From Spisula solida (lineage: Eukaryota; Mollusca; Bivalvia; Venerida; Mactridae): 64,000 nucleotides of DNA. Under the pieces are notes generated by a model. That model was not told the DNA's origin. It saw only the letters and a list, made by a program, of their open reading frames with translations, and made no database searches. Both the position numbers and the translations under genes were made by a program. The stretch is from contig OX365955.1 of assembly GCA_947247005.1 (NCBI GenBank), forward strand, positions 35,691,822 through 35,755,821, given 5' to 3'. Below, in pieces: positions 12,131 to 24,759 of this stretch; positions within the stretch are counted from its first letter, which is position 1; each line of letters begins with the position of its first letter.

Positions 12131-12777
12131 AAAGCCCACTTTCTTGTCTCAAAAACATGACAGCTCTCAGAGCTAGCTACAATATAGTGGTGTAACTTTA
12201 AATGACTGTAACCCACATACAAAATGTACTGACAATCATTTTATATATATGAAATCTTTTTTAACTGGTTTAACAAAACAGCAAGTTTTCTCATGGCTCA
12301 CATTGACAACTATTACAGAATTTGAGAATTGAGAAAGAAATCTTTGAAGTGAACATGCACCTCATGTATATATACTACACTCAGAAAATTTGCTTAAGTT
12401 TGTCCATTAATCAATGCTAGATATCCGATTAAAACAGAAAATAGTTTTTATAGAATTACTACAAAATATTTCCATCATGTTTTGGAGTTAAATAAATTAT
12501 CCAGAATCTTAGTGAAAAAGAACAGAAGCCTATCAAATTTACTTTTCAATAATCATATCATGTCATAGTAATTAGATGCTTCAAACTGTAGTATGAAACT
12601 GTCAGTGACATGAGTAAATTCATGGAATAAAATATTTCATTTAATAAAATATTGCTGATAATCAGTGCTAGATAAAGGTCATGTTTTGCAGTATAACTCG
12701 TTTATTCAGTTCAGTCATTTGTCTACATAACATTGTGGACATAAACAATGCAATTTCTCTTTTAATTTCTTCATTTA
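12131..12777. other. Intron sequence with no recognised feature
   Basis: AT-rich non-coding sequence. Confidence 0.55.
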
Positions 12778-14056
12778 AACAAGAGGGCACAAAGGGCTCT
12801 AGGTTGCTCACCTGTCATAGTAAGTGCATGCATGCCCCTAATATAAGTAACCATTCACATTTTCTGAATAAGATTCAAGAAAATTCAGCCTTTATAGCAC
12901 AGTTCTTTATTATATAACCTTGCATCCTAGTTTTTTACCCCGGATGACCCAATATCGAACTAAACAAAGCTTCTATTGATTGAGATGATCATTGAGATGA
13001 AGTTTCATGAAGATTAGGCAAAAATTGTGACCTCTAGTGACTACACAAGGTTATTCTATGATTTGATCTAGTGACCTAGTTTTTGACCCCGGATGACCTA
13101 ATATCAAACTTGACCTAGATTTTGTTGAGATGATCATTGTGATCAAGTTTCATAAAGATTAGGCTAAAATTGTGACCTCTAGTGACAACACAAAGTTTTT
13201 CTACGATTTGACCTTGTGACCTAGGTTTTGACCCCAGATGATATATATTGTTCACATTTCAACTTACAATACAGGTACATGAAATGAAACTCTAGGTAGT
13301 AATTTATTTCTAGAAAACCTGGCAAACTTATTTATCATTGCTAATGATAAGATATTCACTGATGACCACACAAAATGTTCAACTGTAACTATGCCTACAA
13401 GCTAAAGTTAACCACTCGAAATTGTTATTTATACATGTATTTATTCGGCTTAAGTATGGTACTTGTCACTTTTGAAGTGAATTTTAAAGATAAAATAAAA
13501 ATTTCCTGTATATTTTATGTCCGGTTAATAACTTTCTTAAGTATTTAATGGATCGTCAAATTGTTATAAGCTTACCACGAAATACATGTACAGTAAAACC
13601 TCGATTAGACGAGCATCTTTATTACGAGAATCCGGCCTATGTCGAGTTAATTTCAAAGTCCTGGCGAATTTGCTCTATGTTGTATATTAATTAAAAGACT
13701 TCGGATATGTCGAGCAACTGGCTTATCTCAAGCATTTGGCTTGTCCCGATAGGCACTCGGGATAACGAGATTTTACTGTATACAAAAAGATAATATTAAG
13801 TCAAGTCGAGCGACAAAAATGTCATTTTTGTAAGTGGGTCATCCAACAACTATTTCTGTAAAATTATTTTGAAATCTGTCCAGCGGTTGATTTTTTATGA
13901 TTTTTTAAAAGATTTTTCTATCGGTTGCCATGGCAACCAGAGTTATTTATAGATTACAATTATTTTAGCTATTTTTAGAAAGAACCACCCAAGGAACATT
14001 CCTGTAAAGTTTGATTGAAATTGGCTAGGTGTCACTATGTGACAGGTGAGCTAAAA
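12778..14056. mobile_element. Composite bivalve-type element with tandem core, copy 1
   Basis: Starts AACAAGAGGGCACAAAGGGC, then TCTAGGTTGCTCACCTGTC, and ends GTGACAGGTGAGCTAAAAAC. Early core units contain GTGACCTCTAGTGACTACAC, GATTTGACCTTGTGACCTAG and TTTTTGACCCCAGATGAC, about 147 bp each. The short inverted 'GCTCACCTG/CAGGTGAGC' near the ends plus internal tandem units recall the architecture of bivalve 'pearl'-type and Helitron-related elements; superfamily assignment is inference. A pogo-like MITE is inserted at 13591. Confidence 0.75.
13591..13778. mobile_element. Pogo/Tigger-like MITE, 188 bp
   Basis: Ends are CAGTAAAACCTCGATTA and, inward from the right, CAGTAAAATCTCGTTATCCC. TA flanks both sides (13589-13590, 13779-13780). 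'CAGTxxAACCTCGxTTA' is the typical Tigger/pogo end. No coding sequence. Confidence 0.85.
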
Positions 14057-14537
14057 ACAACTATAAACTGAAAACTACACAGAGTCCTTTTTCCATAACT
14101 CTACCTGGGTTCGAACTGGATAGAGTATGAATAGCCCGAACGAATTTGATGGGGACGAAACACAAATGACTGATATGGTCTCGACTTTCAGCGGGAAAAA
14201 ATTATATAACTGCGCTGGGAAAAGGGTCGTTCTAACGGTAGACCCAAAATATTTAGCTGAAGATCTCTGGTAAAGTTAAAGTTAATGGAAGAAATGTTGA
14301 TCAATACTTTCAACAAATGCAAAATATTGTAAATAATGAAATAAAGCACACGTTAGATTAGGTTTTTCTAGCTAAATTGTAATATGAATGTTAAAACCAT
14401 GAATTATGTAAAGTTTGTCTGCTCAACAGATTACTTTTAACAGTGACATTTTTATCGACCCTCAAAAATCATTAGTCATTTTACAGCGCATAGGAATTTA
14501 TTTGCACAAACACATTTATTCATCGAAAAAAACTTAC

Positions 14538-15097
14538 AACAAGAGCCGTCACAGACGGGGTATGCTCCCTGTGGGGCGTTTGTCACAGAAAAAATGCTAA
14601 AAAAATATGTTATTATTCTTTGCCACTGCACTGTAATAATAAGATTTATTTATCTATGAATTTTCAAATTTAAATATCCAAAACTGTTTGAGTTATGGCC
14701 TGGACATAAATTAAGTATGAAAAATACAAAGGGGAGCAACTCTAAAATAGGAATAAAGAGTTATGGTTCTTGGGCACTGCACATCCTCTCAATGAGATCT
14801 ATTCAGCTATGAAGTTTCAAATTGATATCTCTTATACTGTTCAAGTTATGGCCCGGACAAGAATTAAGTATGAAAAATTACAAAGGGCCATTACTAAAAA
14901 AATATACAATCAAGAGTAATGGTTTTTGTGCACTGCACTTCCCCTCAATGAGGTCTATTCACCTATGAAGTTTCATATTGATATCTCTAATACTGTTCAA
15001 GTTATTGCCCGGACAAAAGTGTGACGGATGGACAGACGGACGGACGGAAGGACGGACAAAGCTGCGACTATATGCTCACCCTTCGGGGAGCATAAAA
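14538..15097. mobile_element. Short composite element, 'ACAAGAGCCGTCACAGACGG' type
   Basis: Starts ACAAGAGCCGTCACAGACGG then GGTATGCTCCC and ends GGACGGACAAAGCTGCGACT... ATGCTCACCCTTCGGGGAGCATAAAAA. Two core copies (TATTCACCTATGAAGTTTCA, ATATTGATATCTC, AGTTATGGCCCGGACAA) lie between. The terminal 'GGGAGCAT' hairpin resembles a Helitron-like 3' end, by inference. Confidence 0.65.
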
Positions 15098-15324
15098 AGT
15101 TCATACAATACTAACAAGTAAAAGATAAGTCAATTGTTATAAACAAATTTTCTTACAAATGGTTGAAAATTATGATATTGATTGAGATTTGCTGGCACTT
15201 GTTTCATGCTCGGATGAATCGGTTGTGGAGAAATTACATAGTTAAAATCGTAGTAATTTCTGAGATGGTATGTAATACGAAAACTGGGGGTTCCCCCCAG
15301 AAAAAACATACAAGGCACAATGCC

Positions 15325-15512
15325 CATCTGAACAAGTAAATGATCGGCCCAAGTCCAAGCTGGCGAAAAGCCATGTATTAAATGATCGGCCCAAGTGCAA
15401 GCTGTCGAAAAGCCATGTATTAAATGATCGGCCCAAGTCCAAGCTTTCGTAAAGCCATGTATTAAATGATCGGCCCAAGTCCAAGCTGTCGTAAAGCCAT
15501 GTATTAAATCAG
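15325..15512. repeat. 42-bp minisatellite, about 4.4 copies
   Basis: Unit AAATGATCGGCCCAAGTCCA, AGCTGTCGAAAAGCCATGTA, TT (42 bp). Gives a repetitive minus-strand frame, not a gene. Confidence 0.95.
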
Positions 15513-16492
15513 AGGAATATTGGTCTCAGTATATTTAACTGTATTCATTTTCTCATTCAGCCATTAATATTCAGTAATTATGTTCAGACAAAAATCAGCT
15601 TAAATTCAGACAAATTCAGACAGTACTTTTTCATGTGAGCTGAGGGAGAGAACTACAGTTTTAAGTTTGTGTTCTTTTATAGAACTAATTTTTAAAGTTT
15701 GCCTGTCTCAGTCTATGATTCAAAATCGTTTTCAAAACTATTTAATACTCATATATATATTATATCCTAGACAACATTTCTAAGGGAACATTAGATGAGT
15801 AACGGGCTGAAAGATTGAGGGAATAGCATGTGTATACACTCTGCTATATAGTTTTACCAATCATTGATCAGTAATTGATTCTATTACCAAATATGGTGAA
15901 TTCTGTCAGCATATAAATAATACACTCAGTGTTCTGTAGGAGTCTGTATTGAGACAATCGGTCTAGAGTAATATAATATTTTATGGGCGAAAAAATGTTT
16001 GTTTTTGTTAATTTTGTTTTACAATGAAAGTACAAAATAAGTGAAAATTCCAAAGCCATAAAACATGGTCACAGCAAATTTTCAAGGCAGGTTTAGATAT
16101 AGCAATAATAGAACTGCCATTATAACTATGTAGCCTTTCTAGATGATAAAACAAAGTCTAGGGGTTATAATCTTCATGTTTCAAGTATTTAGGGGTTATA
16201 GTATTCATACTTCATTTACGTTGATAAAGTCATTCAACTTTCAATAATTAAATTCCAAACCCATAAAGGTCATGGAAGTAGCCTGCATGTTATAAATTTG
16301 TGGACAAATTATTGGCCTTGGCAGAAAACAGGACAAATTATGAAAGGGAGTGACCTCACACTTATGTGCTTCAAAGAACCATTTACAATAAGCTCCTTGC
16401 CTTTAGCCATAGAACTTTTAACTCAAACATACTCAAAAGTATATAGACCTTATTGACAGACTCGAAGTTTACATACAGGCCGTATTGCAGTA
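15513..16492. other. Intron sequence with no recognised feature
   Basis: AT-rich non-coding sequence with a short local duplication of 'AGGGGTTATA' near 16160-16200. Confidence 0.55.
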
Positions 16493-16652
16493 ACATAGAG
16501 AATAATAGGTTAAGTGCCGTGGATGAAAAAGTTTATCTGGCAAGGCGGAGGAATTTATCGGATGAGCCGTAGGCGAATCCGATAATTTCCGTAGCCGAGC
16601 CGGATAAACTTTTACTTAATTCTCGGCACCAACCTATTATTCTATTTATCCA
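16493..16652. repeat. Imperfect palindrome, about 60-bp arms
   Basis: The left arm AGAATAATAGGTTAAGTGCC... AAAGTTTATCTGGC is inverted at the right as GCCGGATAAACTTTTACTTA... CGGCACCAACCTATTATTCT. Probably a MITE or half of a foldback element; outer ends and target duplication not found. Confidence 0.65.
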
Positions 16653-18145
16653 GTCGCTTAATCTGCTCAGTAAGGGGATCAAACTTGGGACTATATTGTC
16701 ACTCTTTCATTAACTAGCGCGCATGTCACGTTCGCTCTGTGATGTCATGATAAACAACGACGTCGGACATCTTGATAGACGTCATGTAGACGCAGGTAAG
16801 ACGAAGAAAATAACCGAACCACCAGCTCATTTAGGATAGGAAAACCTCACCCTTGGGCACGGAATTGCAACCGGCGACTCTCGTATAAGAAGAAGTCCGT
16901 CAGACCTCTTCAGGTAAGGTGACGGATTTTCACTAGTCACATGACCAGGTGACCGATTATCGCTAAGTTTATCAGGCACCCCGTTAACAGGCAGATTTTG
17001 CCGGAAATGACTGGATATAATGATATATCTACAGTTTGATGTTGAAGTGTACATGTTTGTTGTATGTAACTATATAGGTGCACATGCTATAGGTATTGTA
17101 CTCAGTTTAAGCAGAAAACTTGCATACCAATACACACATTTATATATCAGTATATAACATCACCAAATATATATACATAGTTATAAAACTATGTGATTTA
17201 TTGAAGTAAATCTACTGTAACATTATATGACCAACACATCCCGATACGTCACCAAATACATCACCTGTTACAATCACCTGTGTTATAAGCATGGAGAAAT
17301 ATTCTATCAAACATGAGGTTTCAACATTTTTACACATTTGACATAAAAATTGACTTTATTCAAATAAAATGCCATTAAAGGAGTGTGTTGCATGAACCCA
17401 GTACAACAGTCAACTGATATATACATGTAGAACACACCTTTAAACAAGAGAATGTATAATACTAGATTGGGTTATGTGACACCATACAAGTCATGACTAA
17501 TGAAAGGCTTCAGGGAACGTGAATCATGTCAAGAAGATCAAATATTAAATACATGAAACATGTAATTAACCCACCAGCCTATTGAATTGCTAATACATTT
17601 TCTTAAAGTTTACATTACACATTTGAAAGTACGGATACCGTAAATGGAGGGATAAAAGAATGTATAAACAAGACAATGTGACCGGTCAATGAGAGATCAG
17701 GCTTTATTTAATCCCATATAACCCACACCATACCATGATTTACACAAGTTATTTTATGAATACCATCTACAGAGTGCCCACATGAATTGTGCCATACCAA
17801 AGGCTGACACTGCTGATACCAGAGCTAGGTACCATCTACACCAACACAATGGACGAACCAGGGATGGGGCCCCAACTGAGACATTCTATTGAATCAGATA
17901 TCATCAAACAGATTCAAAGATATGAAATATCTGTCCAGTTTGAAGTAATCAAGCATGATAAGCTCATACAAACAAACTATATCAATTATCCAACACTAAA
18001 ATAATGCCTCAGACCTCAAAAACATACTGAAAGAGCAAACAATAAACATGTAGGATATTAATGTAGTATTTAAACTTTAGTTTTCCTATGTCAGTGATTT
18101 TTTCTACCAAAATTTAAATCATTACAATACAAGCCTTAAACAAAC
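16653..18145. other. Intron downstream of the short-isoform exon
   Basis: AT-rich sequence with no recognised exon. I looked on the minus strand for an exon between the short-isoform exon and the LIM exon and found none with LIM cysteines or clear splice pairs. Confidence 0.5.
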
Positions 18146-19147
18146 CTTTTTTGCTGGAGCACCAAATTTGGAAATAGAACTGCGTATGCTGTTATTGTTT
18201 TGTTCATTGTTTCCACCATTCTGCTTGTTCTCTTTGTCCTCCGAGTCTTTATTTTCTGGAATGGTAGCCGGTTTTACATCATTAACTGGAGTCGGTGCTG
18301 GTTCTTCAACAGCTTTATCATCAGTATGAACATCAGTGGTATTGACAGCTAGAACATCAGTGGTATCGACAGCTTGAACATCAGGTGTGGTATCATCATC
18401 AGCAGCATCGACATCAGTAGTTTCAACATTGTCAGTATTAATGTCAATGTTATCTTCAATATTGTCATCAGCAGTATCCACATCCACTACCTCTGCATCT
18501 CTAACATCAGTATCAACTGCTTCAGGCACAACACCAGTATTATCATCACCAATGTCCTCCTGGAGTTCACCTACTTTCTGACTGCCTATGTCCTCCTGGA
18601 GTCCACCTACTTTCTGACTGTCGATGTCCTCCTGGAGTTCACCTACTTTCTGACTGTCGATGTCCTCCTGGAGTTCACCTACTTTCTGACTGTCGATGGC
18701 TTCCTGGAGTTCACCTACTTCTGGACTGTCTTCTACAGCATCATCTATAGGACTGCTTACAGCAAAATCTTCATCTCCATTTTCATCTACTTGATTGCTT
18801 TTAGCTTCATCATCACCGATAGGCTGAGTATCTTCATTTATGCATTGAACATCATCGATGGCCTGAGTTTCTCCACGTGTGGCTTCATCGATGGCCTGAG
18901 TTTCTCCACGTGTGGCTTCATCGATGGCCTGAGTTTCTCCACGTGTGGCTTCATTGATGGCCTGAGTTTCTCCACGTGTGGCTTCACCATCATCGAATGG
19001 TTGAGTATCACCATTAACAGCCTCATCTTCGATGTTGGATTGCTCCTGATTGTCTGTATCATCAGCCAGAGTATTGTTATCAATTTTATCAACTTGTTTC
19101 ACTTCCACTTTCTCACCCTGATATTCCTTATTCATTTCAACCTCCAT
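18146..19147 (-). CDS. LIMA1/EPLIN-like gene, alternative first coding exon (short isoform, 334 codons)
   Basis: An open frame starts at an ATG in good context (A at -3, G at +4) and ends at a phase-0 donor, GCAAAAAAG|GTTTGT. The 334 residues are strongly acidic and look disordered. Residues 55-98 hold four copies of EATRGETQAI(D/N) (33-bp unit), 141-200 hold five copies of S-x-x-VGELQEDI(D/G) (36-bp unit), and 205-280 are rich in D, T and V. The end, SSISKFGAPAKK, matches what precedes the LIM domain in LIMA1 (KKFQAPARE). Upstream in frame there is a TAA and no good pyrimidine-rich acceptor. One weak AG (TGAACAG, 13 bases before the ATG) would give a frame incompatible with the phase-0 end of the 1788-bp exon. 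This exon is therefore best read as a separate promoter and start for a short isoform. The alternative, an internal exon with an unrecognised acceptor, cannot be excluded. Confidence 0.82.
18550..18730 (-). repeat. 36-bp coding tandem repeat within the short-isoform exon
   Basis: Five units encode SQKVGELQEDID variants (short-isoform residues 141-200). The 36-bp period preserves frame; copies differ by single codons (ELQ/GLQ, DID/DIG). Confidence 0.95.
18855..18990 (-). repeat. 33-bp coding tandem repeat within the short-isoform exon
   Basis: Four near-identical units encode EATRGETQAI(D/N) (residues 55-98). Each unit also carries a CACGTG hexamer, which follows from the coding sequence and need not be regulatory. 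Confidence 0.95.
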
Positions 19148-19320
19148 ATTTATATGTTTAAAACTGTTCAATTTGTATGTTTAAAACTGTTCAATTTAAA
19201 CTTAACGATTGTTAATGTAGATCGCTTAGTTCAACAATAACTACAAAGTATGCGTATGTTTGGTTCACAACAGACAAGTGAAACATAAAATAACTTCCCT
19301 GACTGATAAAGACTACTGGC
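19148..19320 (-). promoter_or_regulatory. Putative 5' leader and internal promoter region of the short isoform
   Basis: The stretch just upstream of the short-isoform ATG has an in-frame stop and a 22-bp direct duplication (19153-19174 and 19176-19197, period 23) ending about six bases before the ATG. I see no clear TATA box at a fixed distance and no strong acceptor. A promoter is inferred only because the open frame starts here. Confidence 0.4.
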
Positions 19321-20806
19321 AGGTCAATATACAATATCACAACATCAAAACTCACAAGTTCCTTTGTTTTATCACAGTTTTAATTCTGTCAAATAATTAA
19401 AGCTCATCGATATTATTCCTTTCTCTCTCACACACAGAATGGAAGCCAATGTTTCTACATGAATAACAAGGAATGAGTCAGAGGGAAGTATGACACCGTT
19501 CAGCCAAGTAATCAATATCTGATTGACTTGAAATCCACAGCTGACTGCTACAATGCATCTGGTCCAGACGATTCACAGCAAAATTGAACCGATATCAGAC
19601 GGAAATTAGCACTTCACAAAACAATAGATCCAAATATACCAGTACAATAGAATAAGTGTTAAAGTATCTCAACCACTTGTATGAAGGTATTTAATCCTAT
19701 ATGTTGAACATACAACTATTATCCCATGTATACAAAGTGTACTATTGGTGTCTATAAACCATGTATGGTTGTTGAATCATAAAATATCCACGGTTTAGTG
19801 AAGCAATAACCAATAAGTGCATACACAGAAATCCAACAATTCCTATTGTTAATCATTTAATGTAAATGTGAACGAATTTTATAGATCTGTTTAAATAATG
19901 AAATGTGTCAACCAATAAAAGGAACTATCGTTGAGCTAAGTTTTGTCTCAACAGAACAAGGTAACAAATACACAGACCAATGATTGTATTAAATACACCA
20001 ATAAGGCAACACTAGATACTATTTCTCTATGTGTTTTACGTCCCTATACTTAATATTAACCTCACACATGGCAATAGCGCGTTATTTAGCTTCAGCACAT
20101 AAAAATCAACTTGGAGAGTAAAATATAAACTCAACCAGTATGGTTTAAACCACATGTTATTATTGTAAAGTCATACGTGTAACTGATACATTGTAAGGGG
20201 AATCCTACATGCTGTATAATTACTCTATACATGTATTGTCTGCACAATACCATCATCTGGAATGTCTCAAACAAATATTTTGCTGTCATAAGCAAGTTTC
20301 AAATGATTTATTTTCATGATAATCAGGGTGAGATTTTTAAGTATTGTATAAGAATGTTTTATAAGATAAGAATATAATTTATGACCTACAAACATCTTGC
20401 TGAAGTACTTTGGTGCCAGTTGACCAGATAAAAATAGTTTCTACTCAAGAAATTTGAACTAAACAATGTAAGTTTAATCATTTGACACACACTTATAATC
20501 AAACATATTAAAGAAATCTTATTTGATTTTAAGAAGGCAAGTTCAACTTTTATAGCCAATATCTTCAACATAAATAATAAACAGATTTCAACCAATATAA
20601 ATTGAATCATCAATCTGAGCCATTTGAATGCAAAATCAATTTTGAGCTGAGATTTCTACACTGAGATGCTTCGAGGAATCTAAGGAGAGGGGTTTGAACT
20701 TGTATATTCAAAACATAGCATTAAGAAGTCTGCATGAACGCACAAGATATTTTGTTCATTTCCTCAAGAATACAGCAAGAAAGGCTAAAGTTGATCATAA
20801 TTGTGT
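19321..20806. other. Intron sequence with no recognised feature
   Basis: AT-rich sequence upstream of the short-isoform exon. Promoter elements, if present, are not recognisable by eye. Confidence 0.5.
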
Positions 20807-21412
20807 ATATCCTTTCCGCTACCACAGCATACTAATGCAGACTGGCCGGAATGGCCATTTCAGCATTCCGTAGTTTTCGACCTAAATGCCCAAATTCGGG
20901 AATATTGCTATCATGGGTACAAAGGCATCCCAGACTAAAGGATATTACTGGCCCAAGGTCGTGCACAGGTTTTGGGCCCGCTGGTCCCCTTAAAAGAGGG
21001 CTTTGAACATAGGTTTTCCAAAACTGAAATTACTGGTCCTACCCGCCATTGCGGTACGATTCCCTGTGGAATTGCACTAACATTTAGCGCCAAGAAGTTT
21101 TTTATTTTCTATAGAAGGAATATGAGGCTAGACAAAGGGGTCAGGATCAGTGGCCTAAAGTAGGCCTACCAAGCTAAAAAAAAAAAAAGTTTTTCGCGCA
21201 AGGGTCACCATCACCATCACATCGTCATTTCCGGTGACCTTTAGTCGAAATGTTGACAATTTTTCCTACTTTCACTTTGGGGCAGGTGCGTAGCATCCAG
21301 ATATATCGAGTTTTTATCAGTGCTACAAGTCATTAGTGTCTCAGGGACAGGGTATTGGGACCAAATGAATTTCTCATGGCCCCCAAAAAAATCGTGGTAG
21401 CGGAAAGGATAT
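20807..21412 (+). mobile_element. MITE-like element 'ATATCCTTTCCGCTACCAC', copy A (606 bp)
   Basis: Both ends read ATATCCTTTCCGCTACCAC inward (about 19-bp inverted repeats). The element is closely matched, in reverse orientation, by 55836-56421. Short open frames are shared between copies (KTEITGPTRH...IPCGIALTFSAKK and PFRYHDF...EKFIWSQYPVPET), but neither has a start context or recognisable domain. A non-autonomous DNA transposon. Confidence 0.85.
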
Positions 21413-22893
21413 GGTAAAATACAACTTGCAAGTACAGGCATGTTGACTAGAGCAGAACTATATCCTGACATATTTGCTAAGTTACAAGCTGACACTGCAT
21501 TGACCATCCCTCACCTGTCTCTCTCTACAAGGTGCACTTTAAATGGAACACTTAATGTGACAGATACATGCTCCCCTCATATATTACCATCATACTCAAC
21601 AGGTGATCATCCACATCATTTGTCAATGAAGATATTTATACATACTGTAAAATTAGTAATACTTGTAGTGCATTAATTTTCATTAATTTTGCGGATGAAC
21701 TAGTCTAAATGCAAAATAAATCCACTCAAATATGTAACAAGAGATATTTTTTTTCAAAATTTTAAATCCACAAATTTAAGAAACCACCAAATACCATTTT
21801 ACAAAAATCCACAAAATTTAAAACTGATAACAAATAATGATTTTGTAGTACTGGATAATGATATAAGACAATGTATTACAGATGGGTATGTTCAATGCCT
21901 CATATAAAAGGGAGGTAATATCTGATGGGTGGTCTCCCATCAAAGTAAAAATTATTTTCTGGTGTGTGGGTAAGTGTAGAAATTTCAGACTAAATACCAT
22001 TCACAAACAAATATGAAAATCCATTGTGAACAAACACAAACATTAATTTATAATTTTAAATGGTTTTATAACATTCTAAATTAAGGTACAATTGGGCTTA
22101 CAGATACTACATTTTACCCACAATGTCCTATTGGAAACATTATGTCAATCTAGGACAAAGAACCAAATTATTTATATACACCAGCCTTGATTGCTAATTT
22201 TCCAATTTATTCAAGTAAGCTAAGACAGTCATTATTTTGTGGATCTTTCCAATAAACTATTCACATTACAGGTCTACTTTATTGACCATTAAAACAGGGC
22301 AGATGTAATATAATGTCAAATAATGTCCAATAATAGGTAATTATTGATGGTCAACTAGGGGTAAGATGAGCATAACTTGATTTATACAACGGTCAAGGTT
22401 GAAATTAAACAGTTTGTATCTGTAAATAACTGTCTGTCAGAAAGTGACTCACAATCAGAATTGATCACTTGACAATAATTAAGTGCCCACTTTATACATC
22501 CTTACTTGTGTGATATACTCAAGGGTAATGTACATTGGTAACATCCAAATATCAAGCAGAGTTCAAATTGTCCACTTTCATTAAACAAACATTCAACCCA
22601 AAATAATTGTTAAACTACTTTATAGTACCAATTAAATCAATTAGTTCTATAAATGTTTCAGTACACCAATTTTAAAATTACACTTACTAACTAAATGCTT
22701 CTAAACTACCAACTAAATGCTTATATTGACCAATAATATGCTTTAATTACCAATGAAAGGCTTATAATTTACTATTCAGCAGTTGCTCATGTGTTATTAT
22801 AACAAAATGCTGCAAAATAAAATGACAATTCAAATGCTTCAAAATACTAAAAATTCATACCCTTGGGCAAATTATGTCGAGCCTCGAGCCATA
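21413..22893. other. Intron sequence with no secure feature
   Basis: AT-rich sequence. A possible decayed palindromic element lies at about 21650-21815, but its ends are not convincing. Confidence 0.5.
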
Positions 22894-24759
22894 GAAACCA
22901 GAGGGCCATGATGGCCCTGTATCGCTCGCCTGAGTATCGTAACACTAAGGAATATTATTGAATCAAGGAAAGTTATTAGTCATGGTAAAAAGTAATCTAC
23001 CTCAACTGTCAAGTAGGTGTTGAAATCAACTTACCCCCGGGCAGGGCCAATATTGACCCCGGGGCCATGATTTGCACAAACTTGGTAGAATTCAATAAGA
23101 CAATGCTATATAAGAAATATCTAAGCTCTAGGCCCTTTGGTTTTGGACTAGAAGATTTTTTTCAATTGTCCTATATAAGGCCAATATAAACGAGTGACAG
23201 GGCCAATTTTAACCCCCATGGCCATAATTTAAACAAACTCAAAAGAGATCCACAAGACAATGCTCATACTAAATATCTTAGCTCTAGGCCTTGTGGTTTC
23301 GGAGAAGAAGATTTTTCAAATTTTCCTGGCCTTGTGGTTTTGGAGAAGAAGATTTCTTTAATTTTCCTATATAAGCCTATATTATAAATCAAGTGACCCC
23401 CGAGGGGGGCTAATTTTGACCCTAGGGCAATAATTTTAACAAACTTGGTAGGTCCACTAGAAAATGCTATATACAAAATACCTTAGCTCTAAATTCATGC
23501 CAAATAAAATAAAGATTGGTCAATGTATGACAAAGTTATTGTCCGGACAAACTTCAACTTGGCCTTTGACCTCCAACTGTGACCTTGACCTTTGAGATAG
23601 GAACCCGAGGGTTGGGCATAACACTCCTCCTCATGGAGGTGAACATTCATGCCAAATATAAGCAAGATTTTTCGTTTCATTTGCCATGGCAACCGAAGTT
23701 CTGCATGGATTATAATTTTTTTAGGTCTTTTTAGAAAGGATAACCCAAGGTACATTTTTACCCATTTTACATGAAATACCAGAGAATTTTACTATACATG
23801 TAGTATATTGGGTGGGAAACAGGGGCCCCACCCACTGGCGGCCATGTTTTTTGACGAATCACGATAAAAATGTCAATTTTGTAAGAGGGTCACCCAACAC
23901 TATTTGTGCAAAATTATTTTGAAATCTGGCCAGTGGTTGATTTTTTTTAAAGATTTTCTTATCAGTTGCCATGGCAACCAGAGTTCTGCATGGATTAAAA
24001 TTCTTTTAGCTATTTTAAGAAAAGATCACCCAAGGAACAATTTTACAAATTAATAGTATTCCAACCAGTACTTTTAGGAGAAGATTATTTAAGACTTTAC
24101 TATATATAGGGAACAAAAGGGCCCAAAGGGCCATAGGTCGCTCACCTGTCCTAGTAGTTCACCCCTAATGGTAGCCTCTATTGCATGTACAAGGTTTTCA
24201 TATTGTCTTATGCTTTATAATTTTACAGCACATTTAGACCCAATGACATATTGAAGTGATTTGACCTTGTGACTTAGGTTTGACCCCGTATGCCCCAATA
24301 ACGAACTTGACCTAGATTTTGTTGAGATGATCAGTGTGACCAAGTTTCATAAAGATTAGGCCAAAATTGTGACCTCTAGTGACTACACAAGGTTTTTCTA
24401 TGATTTGACCTTGTGACCTATTTTTTTACCCCGGATGACCCAATATCGAACTTGACATAGATTTTGTTAAGATGATCATTGTGACCAAGTTTCATAAAGA
24501 TTATGCCAAAATTGTGACCTCTAGTGACTACACAAGGTTTTTCTATTATTTTACCTTGTGACCTAGTTTTTGACCCCGGATGATCCAATATCAAACTTGA
24601 CATAGATTTTGTTAAGATGATCATTGTGACCTAGTTTCATAAAGATTAGGCCAATATTGTGACCTCTAGTGACTACACAAGGTTTTTCTATGATTTGACC
24701 TTGTGACCTAGTTTTTGACCCAAGATGACCCAATATCGAACTTGACCTAGATTTTGTTT

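Noticed and set aside
19154..19165. Possible splice acceptor (TGAACAG) just before the short-isoform ATG
   Set aside because: It lacks a pyrimidine tract, and joining the phase-0 end of the 1788-bp exon there would read TTT then TAA, a stop; retained only as a caveat.
18374..19240. 288-codon plus-strand open frame opposite the short-isoform exon
   Set aside because: Antisense shadow of a low-complexity coding exon. The sense frame has the ATG context, the donor and the pre-LIM motif.
20972..21163. Short open frame shared with the second element copy (KTEITGPTRH region)
   Set aside because: Shared because the two DNA elements are homologous. Lengths and starts differ between copies, and no domain is recognised.
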